Source of the DNA: a virus | DNA: 41,356 nt | IMG/VR virus record: IMGVR_UViG_3300020159_000958 | Span: 1-41,356 of that record | Reading direction: 5' to 3' (one strand) | Part shown: positions 1 through 6,053 of the stretch, in pieces | Layout of the letters: each line of letters opens with the position of its first letter | Numbering within the stretch: the stretch's first letter is position 1 | The notes under the pieces: model-generated | Seen by the model: only the letters and a program-made list of their open reading frames with translations | What the model was told of the DNA's origin: nothing | Database searches by the model: none | Position numbers and translations under genes: made by a program

Positions 1-86
1 AGCCAGTCATCAAGCAACTGGTTTGCTTTTTGTTCAAATGCAGTGTCTTTGTCCTTCTCAGACAATGTGTAAAAGTATTCCATCAT
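1..86 (-). CDS. Hypothetical protein, 3' end outside window
   Basis: An open frame begins MMEYFYTLSE and runs off the left edge after 28 codons. The ATG at 84-86 overlaps the TGA of the preceding gene (ATGA) and has GAGGA six bases upstream; the next codon is also ATG. The visible part is acidic and hydrophilic. No family is recognised. Confidence 0.6.
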   Translation of the reverse strand, partial: MMEYFYTLSEKDKDTAFEQKANQLLDDW

Positions 87-340
87 GATGCTTCCTCTTC
101 ATCACTAATTTCATTCCATGCTTGAACAATATGTGTAACTATGTCTAAGCATTCGCCGTCGGTGTAAATCTCACCATCTGCAAAGCACGCACCGATCACC
201 ATGTCAAGTGCAGTTCCGTCTTTACCATCACCGTCAGCGATTGCTTTTTCTAATGTCTTCTTTACTTCTTGTTTCAGTTCTTGCGAACCTGAAAAACCCA
301 TCGTGTTAAAAAACGGTGAGTATTTGTTTGGTTGTTCCAT
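83..340 (-). CDS. Small acidic hypothetical protein (85 aa)
   Basis: The ATG has a strong AAGGAGG site, part of an AGGAGGAAACA leader also found before 2755, 3133 and 3569. The protein is acidic, with a hydrophobic patch near residues 44-54 (TALDMVIGACF) and a DEEEAS end. It is the first gene after the terminator at 411-462, so it probably has its own promoter in 341-421. It is translationally coupled to the next gene by ATGA. No domain recognised; typical early small phage protein. Confidence 0.65.
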   Translation of the reverse strand: MEQPNKYSPFFNTMGFSGSQELKQEVKKTLEKAIADGDGKDGTALDMVIGACFADGEIYTDGECLDIVTHIVQAWNEISDEEEAS

Positions 341-392
341 TGTTTCCTCCTTGACAACAGATTAGTGGGTGAGTGTTGCATGACACAACCTG

Positions 393-421
393 ACATTACA
401 AAAGTTTTTCAATAAAAAAAG
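393..421 (-). promoter_or_regulatory. Weak copy of the TAATGT promoter motif
   Basis: The minus strand carries TTGTAATGTCA, matching the -10 region of the promoters at 2776, 3590 and 5243. The -35 position at 17 bp is only CTTTTT because it falls in the terminator T-tract. An alternative is TTGTGT-18-TAATCT slightly downstream. It lies before the gene at 83-340. Confidence 0.35.
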
Positions 422-462
422 CCTGTTTGCTACTAGCCCTGCACGGCGTTCACAAACAGGCT
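411..462 (-). terminator. Rho-independent terminator
   Basis: A perfect 10-bp stem, AGCCTGTTTG (420-429) with CAAACAGGCT (453-462), has a 23-nt loop and is followed on the minus strand by TTTTTTTATT. It lies shortly after the stop of the gene at 507-740 and separates it from the gene at 83-340. Confidence 0.75.
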
Positions 463-470
463 CTCTTTCG

Positions 471-500
471 GGCAACCTTGAAGGAGGGTAAAAGGTTGCC
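471..500 (-). other. Second hairpin stacked before the terminator
   Basis: A perfect 9-bp stem, GGCAACCTT (471-479) with AAGGTTGCC (492-500), has a 12-nt loop. It sits 8 nt upstream of the terminator stem on the minus-strand transcript and has no T-run of its own. It may protect the 3' end or be part of a small structured RNA. Confidence 0.5.
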
Positions 501-506
501 TCGGTC

Positions 507-740
507 TTACCACTTAGATGCTAAGTAGTTGTAGGTCTCTTTGCTTACTGTGTCGTGGTGAAACGGGTCATGCATTGTGCCTCTAATCATCTCTGTTAAA
601 TCAGGTCGGACACTTGCAAGCACATTAAAAAACACTTGACCGTATTTCCAACCAGTGTCGGTGTTAGCACCTAACTGACTGTTGTACTTCGTCACCATCT
701 CAATAAACTCGTCGTAAGTTTTAGCAGTTTTAGTCTTCAT
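507..740 (-). CDS. Hypothetical protein (77 aa)
   Basis: I prefer the ATG at 738-740 (MKTKTAKTYD) because GGAAG lies six bases before it. The ATG at 744-746 directly abuts that site. The protein is soluble, with a basic N-terminus and aromatic residues towards the end (YNYLASKW). It overlaps the end of the upstream gene and is the last gene before the terminator. No family recognised. Confidence 0.6.
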   Translation of the reverse strand: MKTKTAKTYDEFIEMVTKYNSQLGANTDTGWKYGQVFFNVLASVRPDLTEMIRGTMHDPFHHDTVSKETYNYLASKW

Positions 741-1020
741 ACTCATCTTCCATCATAAAACCTTCCAAATGAAATGCTTCAATTACAGTCCATGCATCAA
801 CCAAAGTTTGGTCACCTTTGTAAAACATCCCGTCAGGCAACTGCAGCATAATTCTTTCGTTTTCGTCTGTTTGCATTTTGCAAGCACGAATTGCTTCAAC
901 ACACATCGGAACATATTCTTCAGGCAATGGTGGGTAGCAATTTGCAGATAAATGCCAACGAACAACTGGTTCAATATCTTCAGTTGCATCCAACATTCCA
1001 AGTAATGACATCAGTCCCAT
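730..1020 (-). CDS. Acidic hypothetical protein (96 aa)
   Basis: The open frame reaches 1152, but the ATG at 1018-1020 (MGLMSLLGML) is preferred: GAAGGA lies five bases before it, and it forms a TAATG junction with the 27-codon gene upstream. The product is acidic, ends EDEYED, has several Cys (NCYPP, PMCVE, ACKM) and contains a hydrophobic stretch at the start. Function unknown. Confidence 0.6.
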   Translation of the reverse strand: MGLMSLLGMLDATEDIEPVVRWHLSANCYPPLPEEYVPMCVEAIRACKMQTDENERIMLQLPDGMFYKGDQTLVDAWTVIEAFHLEGFMMEDEYED

Positions 1021-1103
1021 TAGTTTCCTTCTTTCTTTTTGAGTAAGTAAGCCAATCCCCAGTACATGAGGATGAGCCAAAACAACAATGACCGAACAAT
1101 CAT
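1020..1103 (-). CDS. Putative single-pass membrane micropeptide (27 aa)
   Basis: The frame reads MIVRSLLFWLILMYWGLAYL followed by LKKKEGN, giving one strongly hydrophobic helix (about residues 2-21) and a basic tail, which predicts an outside-to-inside membrane orientation. The start overlaps the upstream TGA (ATGA) and the stop overlaps the next ATG (TAATG), so it exactly fills the gap between two genes. There is no good Shine-Dalgarno; translation would depend on coupling. A role in membrane interference or superinfection exclusion is only a guess. Confidence 0.5.
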   Translation of the reverse strand: MIVRSLLFWLILMYWGLAYLLKKKEGN

Positions 1104-1312
1104 TGTTGGGTTGGGCAATCGTCGTACTGGCGTTTACCGTCTTCGCATCCACACCAGTTGAATATCTCTACTTGTGTGAAATGCGTTAATTGTGCAAACA
1201 CGCCCATTGGGTAACTCAACTGTGATGGGTCATTGGCACAATCTGCACACAAGTCGTTATAGGGAATATGTGGACAAACCCCTTGAGCAATTATTTCTTC
1301 TGCAGTAATCAT
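1100..1312 (-). CDS. Cys-rich small protein (70 aa)
   Basis: The ATG overlaps the upstream stop (ATGA) and follows GAGGAGGAAGA, a very strong ribosome site. Cysteines and histidines form candidate metal-binding pairs: CPHIP, CADC near residues 22-25, CGCED near 53-55, and a final Cys. It may be a small zinc-binding protein. No named family recognised. Confidence 0.65.
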   Translation of the reverse strand: MITAEEIIAQGVCPHIPYNDLCADCANDPSQLSYPMGVFAQLTHFTQVEIFNWCGCEDGKRQYDDCPTQQ

Positions 1313-1557
1313 TCTTCCTCCTCATTCATTTGTATGAGCGTTTCCATTACTTCCCAACCAAGTTCTACTGAACGGTTATGCAATCCTTTTGCAATCATGT
1401 CCAGCATTACAAGACTTTCTTCTTTGGATAGTTGAGGGCGAAGAGTTTGAACATCTTCCCACGACCACTTGATTACAACCTTGTCGTAATCTTCGTGAAG
1501 AACAATCGGTGAGTTAATCATTTGAATGTGTGTGTCACCTGTTTTTTTGCCTCTCAT
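1309..1557 (-). CDS. Hypothetical protein (82 aa)
   Basis: The start shares ATGA with the preceding stop; GAGGTGG is about ten bases upstream, so coupling probably matters. The middle (KWSWEDVQTLRPQLSKEESLVML) looks helical, followed by an amphipathic helix and a poly-Glu end. Methionine codon 13 is an alternative start. Function unknown. Confidence 0.6.
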   Translation of the reverse strand: MRGKKTGDTHIQMINSPIVLHEDYDKVVIKWSWEDVQTLRPQLSKEESLVMLDMIAKGLHNRSVELGWEVMETLIQMNEEEE

Positions 1558-1841
1558 GAGATGTCACCACCTCGTGCTTCGTACGCATCAACTGCATCGG
1601 TCAATGTTTTTCGGTAGTCACCACGCTCTGCATGAAAGCCTTCAGGTCGTGCGATGACATTCCAAACCACATATGGATGCATCGGGTTAGACCCATCAAA
1701 ACAGATTGCAAGCCAACTGGCGAAACAATCGCCAACTACTCTGTCAAACCTTTTTTGGCATTTGATGACAACAGCAGTTGTATTGACGACAGTTCCCTCT
1801 GTCACCTCATTCATTGCTTTGTCTATGTTAATAACTTGCAT
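1554..1841 (-). CDS. Hypothetical protein (95 aa)
   Basis: A strong AAGGAGGAAG site precedes ATG by a few bases. The N-terminal half is rich in beta-type residues (GTVVNTTAVVIK), and the C-terminal half is helical (LTDAVDAYEAR). Two Cys lie around residues 39-47. It overlaps the upstream gene by 14 bases. No family recognised. Confidence 0.65.
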   Translation of the reverse strand: MQVINIDKAMNEVTEGTVVNTTAVVIKCQKRFDRVVGDCFASWLAICFDGSNPMHPYVVWNVIARPEGFHAERGDYRKTLTDAVDAYEARGGDIS

Positions 1842-2145
1842 TTTCTTCCTCCTTATTTCTTTGTGTGCTCCATTGTGTTTTACTGTAAGCGTTGTTTAGT
1901 TTAGCAATCACATTTGTCTGAACAAACATGAACTGACCAGTTTTTAACTTGCGTAAATGCCCGTAACGAATAAGTGAAACAACTGCTCGCTTTACATCTG
2001 ATGGCGTGTACATATTTAAACAAAAGTTAAGGTAATCGTTCACCGAAAATGTACCGTCACCAATTCGTGATTTAAACAAAGCGTAATTTAATACTTTGTA
2101 GCCCACGCCACCGTGCCTTACATGATCTCGGATAATTATCTTCAC
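1828..2145 (-). CDS. Possible winged-helix protein (105 aa)
   Basis: A GTG start overlaps the upstream TGA (GTGA). The central part (FSVNDYLNFC, then TPSDVKRAVVSLIRYGHLRKL followed by a beta hairpin QFMFVQ) has the helix-helix-wing order of a winged helix-turn-helix, and the protein is basic. A DNA-binding regulatory role is inferred; the fold is not proven by a diagnostic motif. Confidence 0.55.
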   Translation of the reverse strand: MKIIIRDHVRHGGVGYKVLNYALFKSRIGDGTFSVNDYLNFCLNMYTPSDVKRAVVSLIRYGHLRKLKTGQFMFVQTNVIAKLNNAYSKTQWSTQRNKEEENASY

Positions 2146-2375
2146 AATATGTTGTTCCAGTGCATGAGTGTTTCATCTGAAACAGGTTTAACTGGTGCTT
2201 CGGCTTCTGAAACATCCCAAGGATAATCCCAATCCAAAACTTGAACGTCAATTACCCTGCTACGGTCATAGCATTCGTTGCCTAAGTCTCGTGCTTCTTC
2301 CAGCGTTTCTGCTTCAATAACATAACTCATTGCGATTTCTATTGACTGCTGAACTATAAATTGTTTCATTGGCAT
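2142..2375 (-). CDS. Small protein resembling DpnD/PcfM-type phage proteins (77 aa)
   Basis: The first 35 residues (KQFIVQQSIEIAMSYVIEAETLEEA) have the beta-strand, 'EAeTLEEA' helix pattern common in small phage proteins of the DpnD/PcfM kind. The C-terminal half is acidic and Pro-rich. The ATG at 2373-2375 has GGTG five bases upstream; the ATG two codons on gives an ATGA overlap and is an alternative. Role unknown. Confidence 0.6.
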   Translation of the reverse strand: MPMKQFIVQQSIEIAMSYVIEAETLEEARDLGNECYDRSRVIDVQVLDWDYPWDVSEAEAPVKPVSDETLMHWNNIL

Positions 2376-2755
2376 AGCGACACCAAATCTAAAAACGCAA
2401 CTGCCATGTCTTTGGCTGACGATGTATGTTTCTCATCAGGGTAAGCAAGGCTGGTTGCTTTCTCAAACTCTTTTTCAAACGGGCTGTGAAACTCGTCTTT
2501 CTTTATTCCATAATAACGATTGCATCCACCGTTACCTTCATTCTCAACAAACATGACTGGTTTGCCATCTTTGTACAGTTTGGCTTCCCAATGGTTGCCT
2601 CTGCGATGATTGCGGGAATGGATGACTACGAGTGCGTAAGGTTTTAGTGGTGCTAAATTTGTTGGAACGCACCAGTTTGACCACACATCGTTGTTCAACC
2701 GTGTTTGTATTTCTTCTGTTGGTGTTACTACTTGCTTCTTTGTTTTTGTTGTCAT
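2366..2755 (-). CDS. Hypothetical protein (129 aa)
   Basis: The open frame extends to 2779, but the ATG at 2753-2755 (MTTKTKKQVV) is chosen because GAGGAGG lies eight bases before it and the promoter at 2776-2804 is just upstream. Visible features are His/Arg-rich HSRNHRRGNHW and GNGGCNRYY segments. No recognised domain. It heads a run of coupled genes. Confidence 0.65.
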   Translation of the reverse strand: MTTKTKKQVVTPTEEIQTRLNNDVWSNWCVPTNLAPLKPYALVVIHSRNHRRGNHWEAKLYKDGKPVMFVENEGNGGCNRYYGIKKDEFHSPFEKEFEKATSLAYPDEKHTSSAKDMAVAFLDLVSLCQ

Positions 2756-2775
2756 TTTGTTTCCTCCTCGTAATG

Positions 2776-2804
2776 ACATTACACAACTATTTCTTCTTTA
2801 ACAA
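2776..2804 (-). promoter_or_regulatory. Promoter TTGTTA-17-TAATGT
   Basis: The -35 is TTGTTA (2799-2804), the spacer is 17 bp, and the -10 is TAATGT (2776-2781). It lies in the 54-bp gap before the gene at 2366-2755. From ATAGTT through the start codon it is nearly identical to the promoter at 3590-3618, including the AGGAGGAAACAAAATG leader. Confidence 0.65.
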
Positions 2805-2809
2805 CTTGA

Positions 2810-3133
2810 CTATTGAATAAAGTCCAAATCAATAGAATAAAGGTGGACAAGTTCGCCATCTTTGGTTTTCATGGCGTAATACGAACCATCATCGTCTTGT
2901 TCACCAAGTTCATTGACACAATGAACAAACTCCATGTCTGCAACTTCTTCTGCATCATAAAAGTTGTCATTGTTGTTGGCTGGAATCTTCAAACCTTCTG
3001 CCACTAAATCACAACGCATTCTGACCAACATCTTTTCCTTCTTCCTGAGAACACGACCCTGTTCTAAAGTTTCTTTGTTTAATAGTTTAGACACATCTAG
3101 TGACCCCATTAATGAATCTGCACCAACGCTCAT
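2810..3133 (-). CDS. Hypothetical protein (107 aa)
   Basis: GGAGG lies seven bases before the ATG, which also overlaps the upstream stop. A Lys/Arg-rich helical middle (GRVLRKKEKMLVRMR) is followed by an acidic beta-rich end (GSYYAMKTKDGELVHLY). No family recognised. It is the last gene before the promoter at 2776-2804. Confidence 0.65.
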   Translation of the reverse strand: MSVGADSLMGSLDVSKLLNKETLEQGRVLRKKEKMLVRMRCDLVAEGLKIPANNNDNFYDAEEVADMEFVHCVNELGEQDDDGSYYAMKTKDGELVHLYSIDLDFIQ

Positions 3134-3384
3134 ATTGTTTCCTCCACTAATTCGTAAGACACGATAACAAAATCTGCAACAGCAGAAGCACTGTAGAGTT
3201 CTTCTAATTCTTCCATGTCTTTGCAGTAAAAGAACACACCTTCGTCAATGCGACGCTCTTCTTCCGTAAGGTTGTCATCATCTACCCATTCGCCAAACTT
3301 AATAAAAACATTGAATGCTTTATCAAGTGACTCATCAGCGTAGTAAACGCAACAGTTTGCACCAACGTATTTTGTTTCGCTCAT
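3130..3384 (-). CDS. Acidic hypothetical protein (84 aa)
   Basis: The ATGA overlap with the upstream gene and GAGG seven bases before ATG support the start. The protein is strongly acidic (LTEEERR, KDMEELEEL) with a short Cys pair (NCCVYY) near the start. Such small acidic proteins are typical of early phage host-takeover regions; the actual function is unknown. Confidence 0.6.
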   Translation of the reverse strand: MSETKYVGANCCVYYADESLDKAFNVFIKFGEWVDDDNLTEEERRIDEGVFFYCKDMEELEELYSASAVADFVIVSYELVEETI

Positions 3385-3569
3385 AGTGCTACCTCATAAC
3401 TGCTTATTTCGTTTGAAATATCTTCCATGTCAAACCCGTAGTGTTTTTTTAACAAGTCTGTTGCAAACTCTACTGCTTGCTCTTCATCGTTTGCTATGAC
3501 TGTTGATATAAGTTGAAAGTAGTCACCTACAAACTCAACATTCCACACGCTCTCATTTACTTTTCCCAT
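3381..3569 (-). CDS. Small hypothetical protein (62 aa)
   Basis: The reading frame is open to 3704, but the ATG at 3567-3569 (MGKVNESVWN) has the AAGGAGGAAACAAA leader and sits directly downstream of the promoter at 3590-3618; the upstream extension overlaps the WhiB gene. The strand/helix pattern QLISTVIANDEEQAVEFA resembles that in the gene at 2142-2375. Function unknown. Confidence 0.65.
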   Translation of the reverse strand: MGKVNESVWNVEFVGDYFQLISTVIANDEEQAVEFATDLLKKHYGFDMEDISNEISSYEVAL

Positions 3570-3589
3570 TTTGTTTCCTCCTTGTATTG

Positions 3590-3618
3590 ACATTACAGAA
3601 CTATTCTGCGTTTGACAA
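3590..3618 (-). promoter_or_regulatory. Promoter TTGTCA-17-TAATGT
   Basis: The -35 is TTGTCA (3613-3618) and the -10 is TAATGT (3590-3595), 17 bp apart. The -35 lies inside the last codons of the WhiB gene at 3601-3882. The leader to the next gene, AAGGAGGAAACAAAATG, matches that of the 2776-2804 promoter. Confidence 0.65.
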
Positions 3619-3882
3619 CCTCTGCTGTCGTTTAATTTTTGCTCGTTGTTTTTGGGTTGTTCCTCCCCATATACCAACGCAGTTGTTATCCAATGCGTAC
3701 TCAAGGCAAGCCTTTCTGACTACGCAGGTTTCGCAGAACCATAACGCTCGTTCAGTGGATTGACCTTGTTTGATTACAAACACATCTTTAGGCACATCTT
3801 TGCAATTTGCCCATTGCCTCCACACTGGTTTTTGTTTTTCAATCACTGGGTTCAAGAACCAATCAATACTTGTAGTAGTCAT
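3601..3882 (-). CDS. WhiB-family iron-sulfur transcription regulator
   Basis: WhiB-like proteins bind a 4Fe-4S cluster through four Cys and partner with the primary sigma factor in Actinobacteria. Here C27, C50, C53 and C59 give the C-x22-C-x2-C-x5-C arrangement, followed by the GIWGG turn (70-74) and a basic tail (KQRAKIKRQQR) for DNA contact; there is an extra Cys at 68. At 93 residues it is of normal size. GAGGA precedes the ATG by four bases, directly after the upstream TAA. It probably redirects or restrains host transcription, as reported for mycobacteriophage WhiB proteins. The family call is strong; the targets are unknown. Confidence 0.9.
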   Translation of the reverse strand: MTTTSIDWFLNPVIEKQKPVWRQWANCKDVPKDVFVIKQGQSTERALWFCETCVVRKACLEYALDNNCVGIWGGTTQKQRAKIKRQQRLSNAE

Positions 3883-4206
3883 TTAATCCTCTTCAACTTG
3901 ATTGATAAAACCAAAGCACGCACCGTCATCATCTGTTGATTCAAATGAATAACCAACTGGTGCAATGGTGTCTAATGCGTCAAAAAGTTCTGTAAGCATT
4001 TGATTTACATCATCAGGGTCGGCATTGTCCCAGTCTTCTGTAAAGATGTCTTCCCATGTGTTATAGAAATCTTGGGCAAAGTTTGTATTTGTTTTGTGTA
4101 AAACCTTAAACAAATTATTTATCAAGTCTCGTGGTCGCAAAGTTCCTTCAGAAACTATTACGCCTTTCCACTCGTCACCAAGTTGGTTTAGTTGAAAAAG
4201 GGTCAT
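3883..4206 (-). CDS. Acidic hypothetical protein (107 aa)
   Basis: The ATG at 4204-4206 (MTLFQLNQLG) is preferred over the frame's first codon at 4248: it overlaps the upstream TGA and GAGGC lies six bases before it. The protein is acidic with aromatic helices (FAQDFYNTWEDIF) and resembles DNA-mimic-like small phage proteins only in charge. Function unknown. Confidence 0.6.
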   Translation of the reverse strand: MTLFQLNQLGDEWKGVIVSEGTLRPRDLINNLFKVLHKTNTNFAQDFYNTWEDIFTEDWDNADPDDVNQMLTELFDALDTIAPVGYSFESTDDDGACFGFINQVEED

Positions 4207-4766
4207 GTCAGTGCCTCGTGCAATGCTGTGAAGTCTGAGCCTAACCACTCTTTAAAGAAAGCAACATCTTCTGTTTTAACGGCAACGGTTACGGCTGTGC
4301 TGAACACATTACTGGTCAAATCAAAAATTAATGCCACCGGACACGGAACTTCTAATTTTAATTCCAGTAAGTCTTGACACCATAGATTAAACCTTTCTTT
4401 GCGTCGTGCAACCTCGTCACCCCAACCACCAGTTGCCCAACCATCAAGAACGGTGTCCCATCCTTTTATTTTTGTTTCGGTATAGCCTCGCCAAGCATCC
4501 GACGAAACCCAACCGTGTGAGATGTCTTCGTTTTTCATGGCAATGTCCCAAGACAATTCGTCACCAAACTCGGTCATGCGAATGTGCTTGCCGACATAGT
4601 ACAAGCGAACTTCTGACAGGGTGACGATGCGAATAGTGGATGCGTGTTGCATATCTGATTCTTCACACAAGCGACACAATGGTGCTTCTTGTGTATGACT
4701 CCAGCCGATGTCATCTGACGGATACTTCTCGTTGCAATCGCAACAAGTTTCTAAGTTGTCTTCCAT
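4203..4766 (-). CDS. Protein with N-terminal zinc-knuckle (187 aa)
   Basis: AAGGAGGG precedes the ATG by three bases. The first 35 residues hold two CxxC pairs (CCDC at 8-11 and CRLC at 31-34) that could bind one zinc. The remainder has Trp-rich segments (GWVSSDAWRGY, DGWATGGWGDE) and a beta-rich C-terminus. No family is recognised beyond the probable zinc ribbon. Confidence 0.65.
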   Translation of the reverse strand: MEDNLETCCDCNEKYPSDDIGWSHTQEAPLCRLCEESDMQHASTIRIVTLSEVRLYYVGKHIRMTEFGDELSWDIAMKNEDISHGWVSSDAWRGYTETKIKGWDTVLDGWATGGWGDEVARRKERFNLWCQDLLELKLEVPCPVALIFDLTSNVFSTAVTVAVKTEDVAFFKEWLGSDFTALHEALT

Positions 4767-4775
4767 GAACCCTCC

Positions 4776-5213
4776 TTAACTCTTTAGGTTTTTAATCAGG
4801 ACTTTTAATTGAGATTCATCAACCAATGTAGATAAAACTCCAATCAATGCTTCTACGGCGTTATCACCAAAACGATTACGGACAACCGTGTTTAATTCGT
4901 TGAGCAAGTTGTCCCCATCAAAAGATACTTCTGCTTCGTACTTTTCAAAAGGAACAACCATATGTGCATCAGACCATGGTTCTTCAGTTATGTAGTAAGC
5001 AATGCGATTGACAAGATGCCAACCAGCCAATATGTATGTGCCATCATCGCCATCAACCCAAGTCCATATTTTGGTGTGATCGTAATTGGTTACGAAATCG
5101 TAATCAGAACCATAAGTTTCAAACAAGGTTGTTTCTTCGTCAGGGCGTAGTGGGTTGGTTATTGGTTTGTACCATTCTTCCCACACTTCAACTTCATCAC
5201 AAATTGTTGTCAT
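4776..5213 (-). CDS. Hypothetical protein (145 aa)
   Basis: This is the first gene after the promoter at 5243-5271, with AAGGAGG six bases before the ATG. It is acidic and Trp/Tyr-rich (EVWEEWYKP, KIWTWVDGDDGTYILAGWHLV) and ends in a helical repeat-like region (LIGVLSTLVDES). No domain recognised. Confidence 0.65.
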   Translation of the reverse strand: MTTICDEVEVWEEWYKPITNPLRPDEETTLFETYGSDYDFVTNYDHTKIWTWVDGDDGTYILAGWHLVNRIAYYITEEPWSDAHMVVPFEKYEAEVSFDGDNLLNELNTVVRNRFGDNAVEALIGVLSTLVDESQLKVLIKNLKS

Positions 5214-5242
5214 TGTGTACCTCCTTCTAATAGGTAGTTATG

Positions 5243-5271
5243 ACATTACAGGTCGGTAACCTTTTTTGCAA
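5243..5271 (-). promoter_or_regulatory. Promoter TTGCAA-17-TAATGT
   Basis: The -35 is TTGCAA (5266-5271) and the -10 is TAATGT (5243-5248), 17 bp apart. It shares the TGTAATGTCA core with three other sites. The stop codon of the 56-residue zinc protein forms the first bases of the -10 box. Confidence 0.6.
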
Positions 5272-5416
5272 CTTTCTTTTTTGAGATTTCTGTTAAAGGT
5301 TTCCAGTTGGATTGATGACTGCTGTTACCGCACCTATGCATTGGTAGTTCGGACAGTTTTACAAAAACGGTTAAGGTTTCGTCACAATCGGGACAATTAT
5401 AATTAATTGTTGGCAT
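5246..5416 (-). CDS. Zinc-ribbon microprotein (56 aa)
   Basis: The frame starts MPTINYNCPDCDETLTVF with AGGAG four bases before the ATG. CPDC at 8-11 and a later HRC (27-29) plus His34 supply four candidate zinc ligands; the tail is Lys-rich (SKKKVAKKV). It lies between the lysin-like gene and the gene at 4776-5213 and fills an otherwise unexplained 215-nt gap. A nucleic-acid-binding role is plausible but not shown. Confidence 0.65.
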   Translation of the reverse strand: MPTINYNCPDCDETLTVFVKLSELPMHRCGNSSHQSNWKPLTEISKKKVAKKVTDL

Positions 5417-5428
5417 TTCACTCCTGAG

Positions 5429-5980
5429 TTATTTGCAGGATGTTGCCCATGCGTACCAGCCACATCCATGTCTATCTTGTCCATACTTCCACACTTCTAG
5501 GGCAGAAAGCAAGTTTAGGTATGGGTCATATAAATCGCGGATGTTATTTACCGCGTTTTGGGTCTGTAGGTAGCCTTTGGGGTAAGAGGTCGTGGATTGA
5601 ACCCAAAAAGCGTTTAACTGCACAAGACCTAATGAGCCTTTAATGCCATCAACCGTGTTGGGGTCTTGGCTGTTTAGGGCTTTTGGCAAACACCGACTTT
5701 CTCGGAACATAATCATATCTAGCGTTGGCAACTCTTTTTTAGCCCAACCAGCGTCCACGGCTGTTTGCCACCATTGTGGGCATTTTGCGTCGGAGGGTAT
5801 TACTAACTTTTTCTTAGCGGGTAATGTAACCAGTGAAGCCATGGGTGGCTCAACCATTACAGAACTTTGTGTTTCGGGTGCTTCTTGTGTACTGATTTCT
5901 TTTGGGGTCGTTATGGCTAAGACAGTTGCTGTAAGCAAGTTTGAAACAGCCATAAAGACTACGAAAGGAACTTTGAACAT
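5429..5980 (-). CDS. Membrane-anchored or secreted lytic transglycosylase-like lysin
   Basis: Residues 1-23 form a hydrophobic N-terminal helix (KVPFVVFMAVSNLL), a signal peptide or signal-anchor. After a Thr/Pro-rich linker, residues 65-183 resemble the lysozyme/SLT fold: the putative catalytic Glu is in FRESRC (about residue 92), followed by GSLGLVQLN, LYDPYLNLLSALEVW and a W-rich end (GCGWYAW). The family cleaves the glycan backbone of peptidoglycan. AAGGA lies six bases before the ATG. It is preceded by a terminator and may need its own promoter. It could be the endolysin (signal-arrest-release type) or a virion/secreted muralytic enzyme. Confidence 0.75.
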   Translation of the reverse strand: MFKVPFVVFMAVSNLLTATVLAITTPKEISTQEAPETQSSVMVEPPMASLVTLPAKKKLVIPSDAKCPQWWQTAVDAGWAKKELPTLDMIMFRESRCLPKALNSQDPNTVDGIKGSLGLVQLNAFWVQSTTSYPKGYLQTQNAVNNIRDLYDPYLNLLSALEVWKYGQDRHGCGWYAWATSCK

Positions 5981-6002
5981 TCATCATCCTTTGGTCGGTT
6001 AA

Positions 6003-6032
6003 TAAAAAAGACCCTACAAATTACATAGGGTC
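6003..6032 (-). terminator. Rho-independent terminator before the lysin gene
   Basis: A 7-bp stem, GACCCTA (6010-6016) with TAGGGTC (6026-6032), has a 9-nt loop and is followed on the minus strand by TTTTTTATT. It lies just after the stop of the second WhiB gene and 23 nt before the lysin start. Confidence 0.75.
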
Positions 6033-6053
6033 GTGCCTGTTAAAGGCTTACTA

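Noticed and set aside
1021-1152. Extension of the 96-residue gene to the ATG at 1152
   Set aside because: It would overlap the gene at 1100-1312 by 53 bases and has no ribosome site; the ATG at 1020 has GAAGGA.
5643-6002. 119-codon plus-strand frame
   Set aside because: It lies wholly opposite the lysin gene, and the codon pattern and domain evidence support the minus strand.
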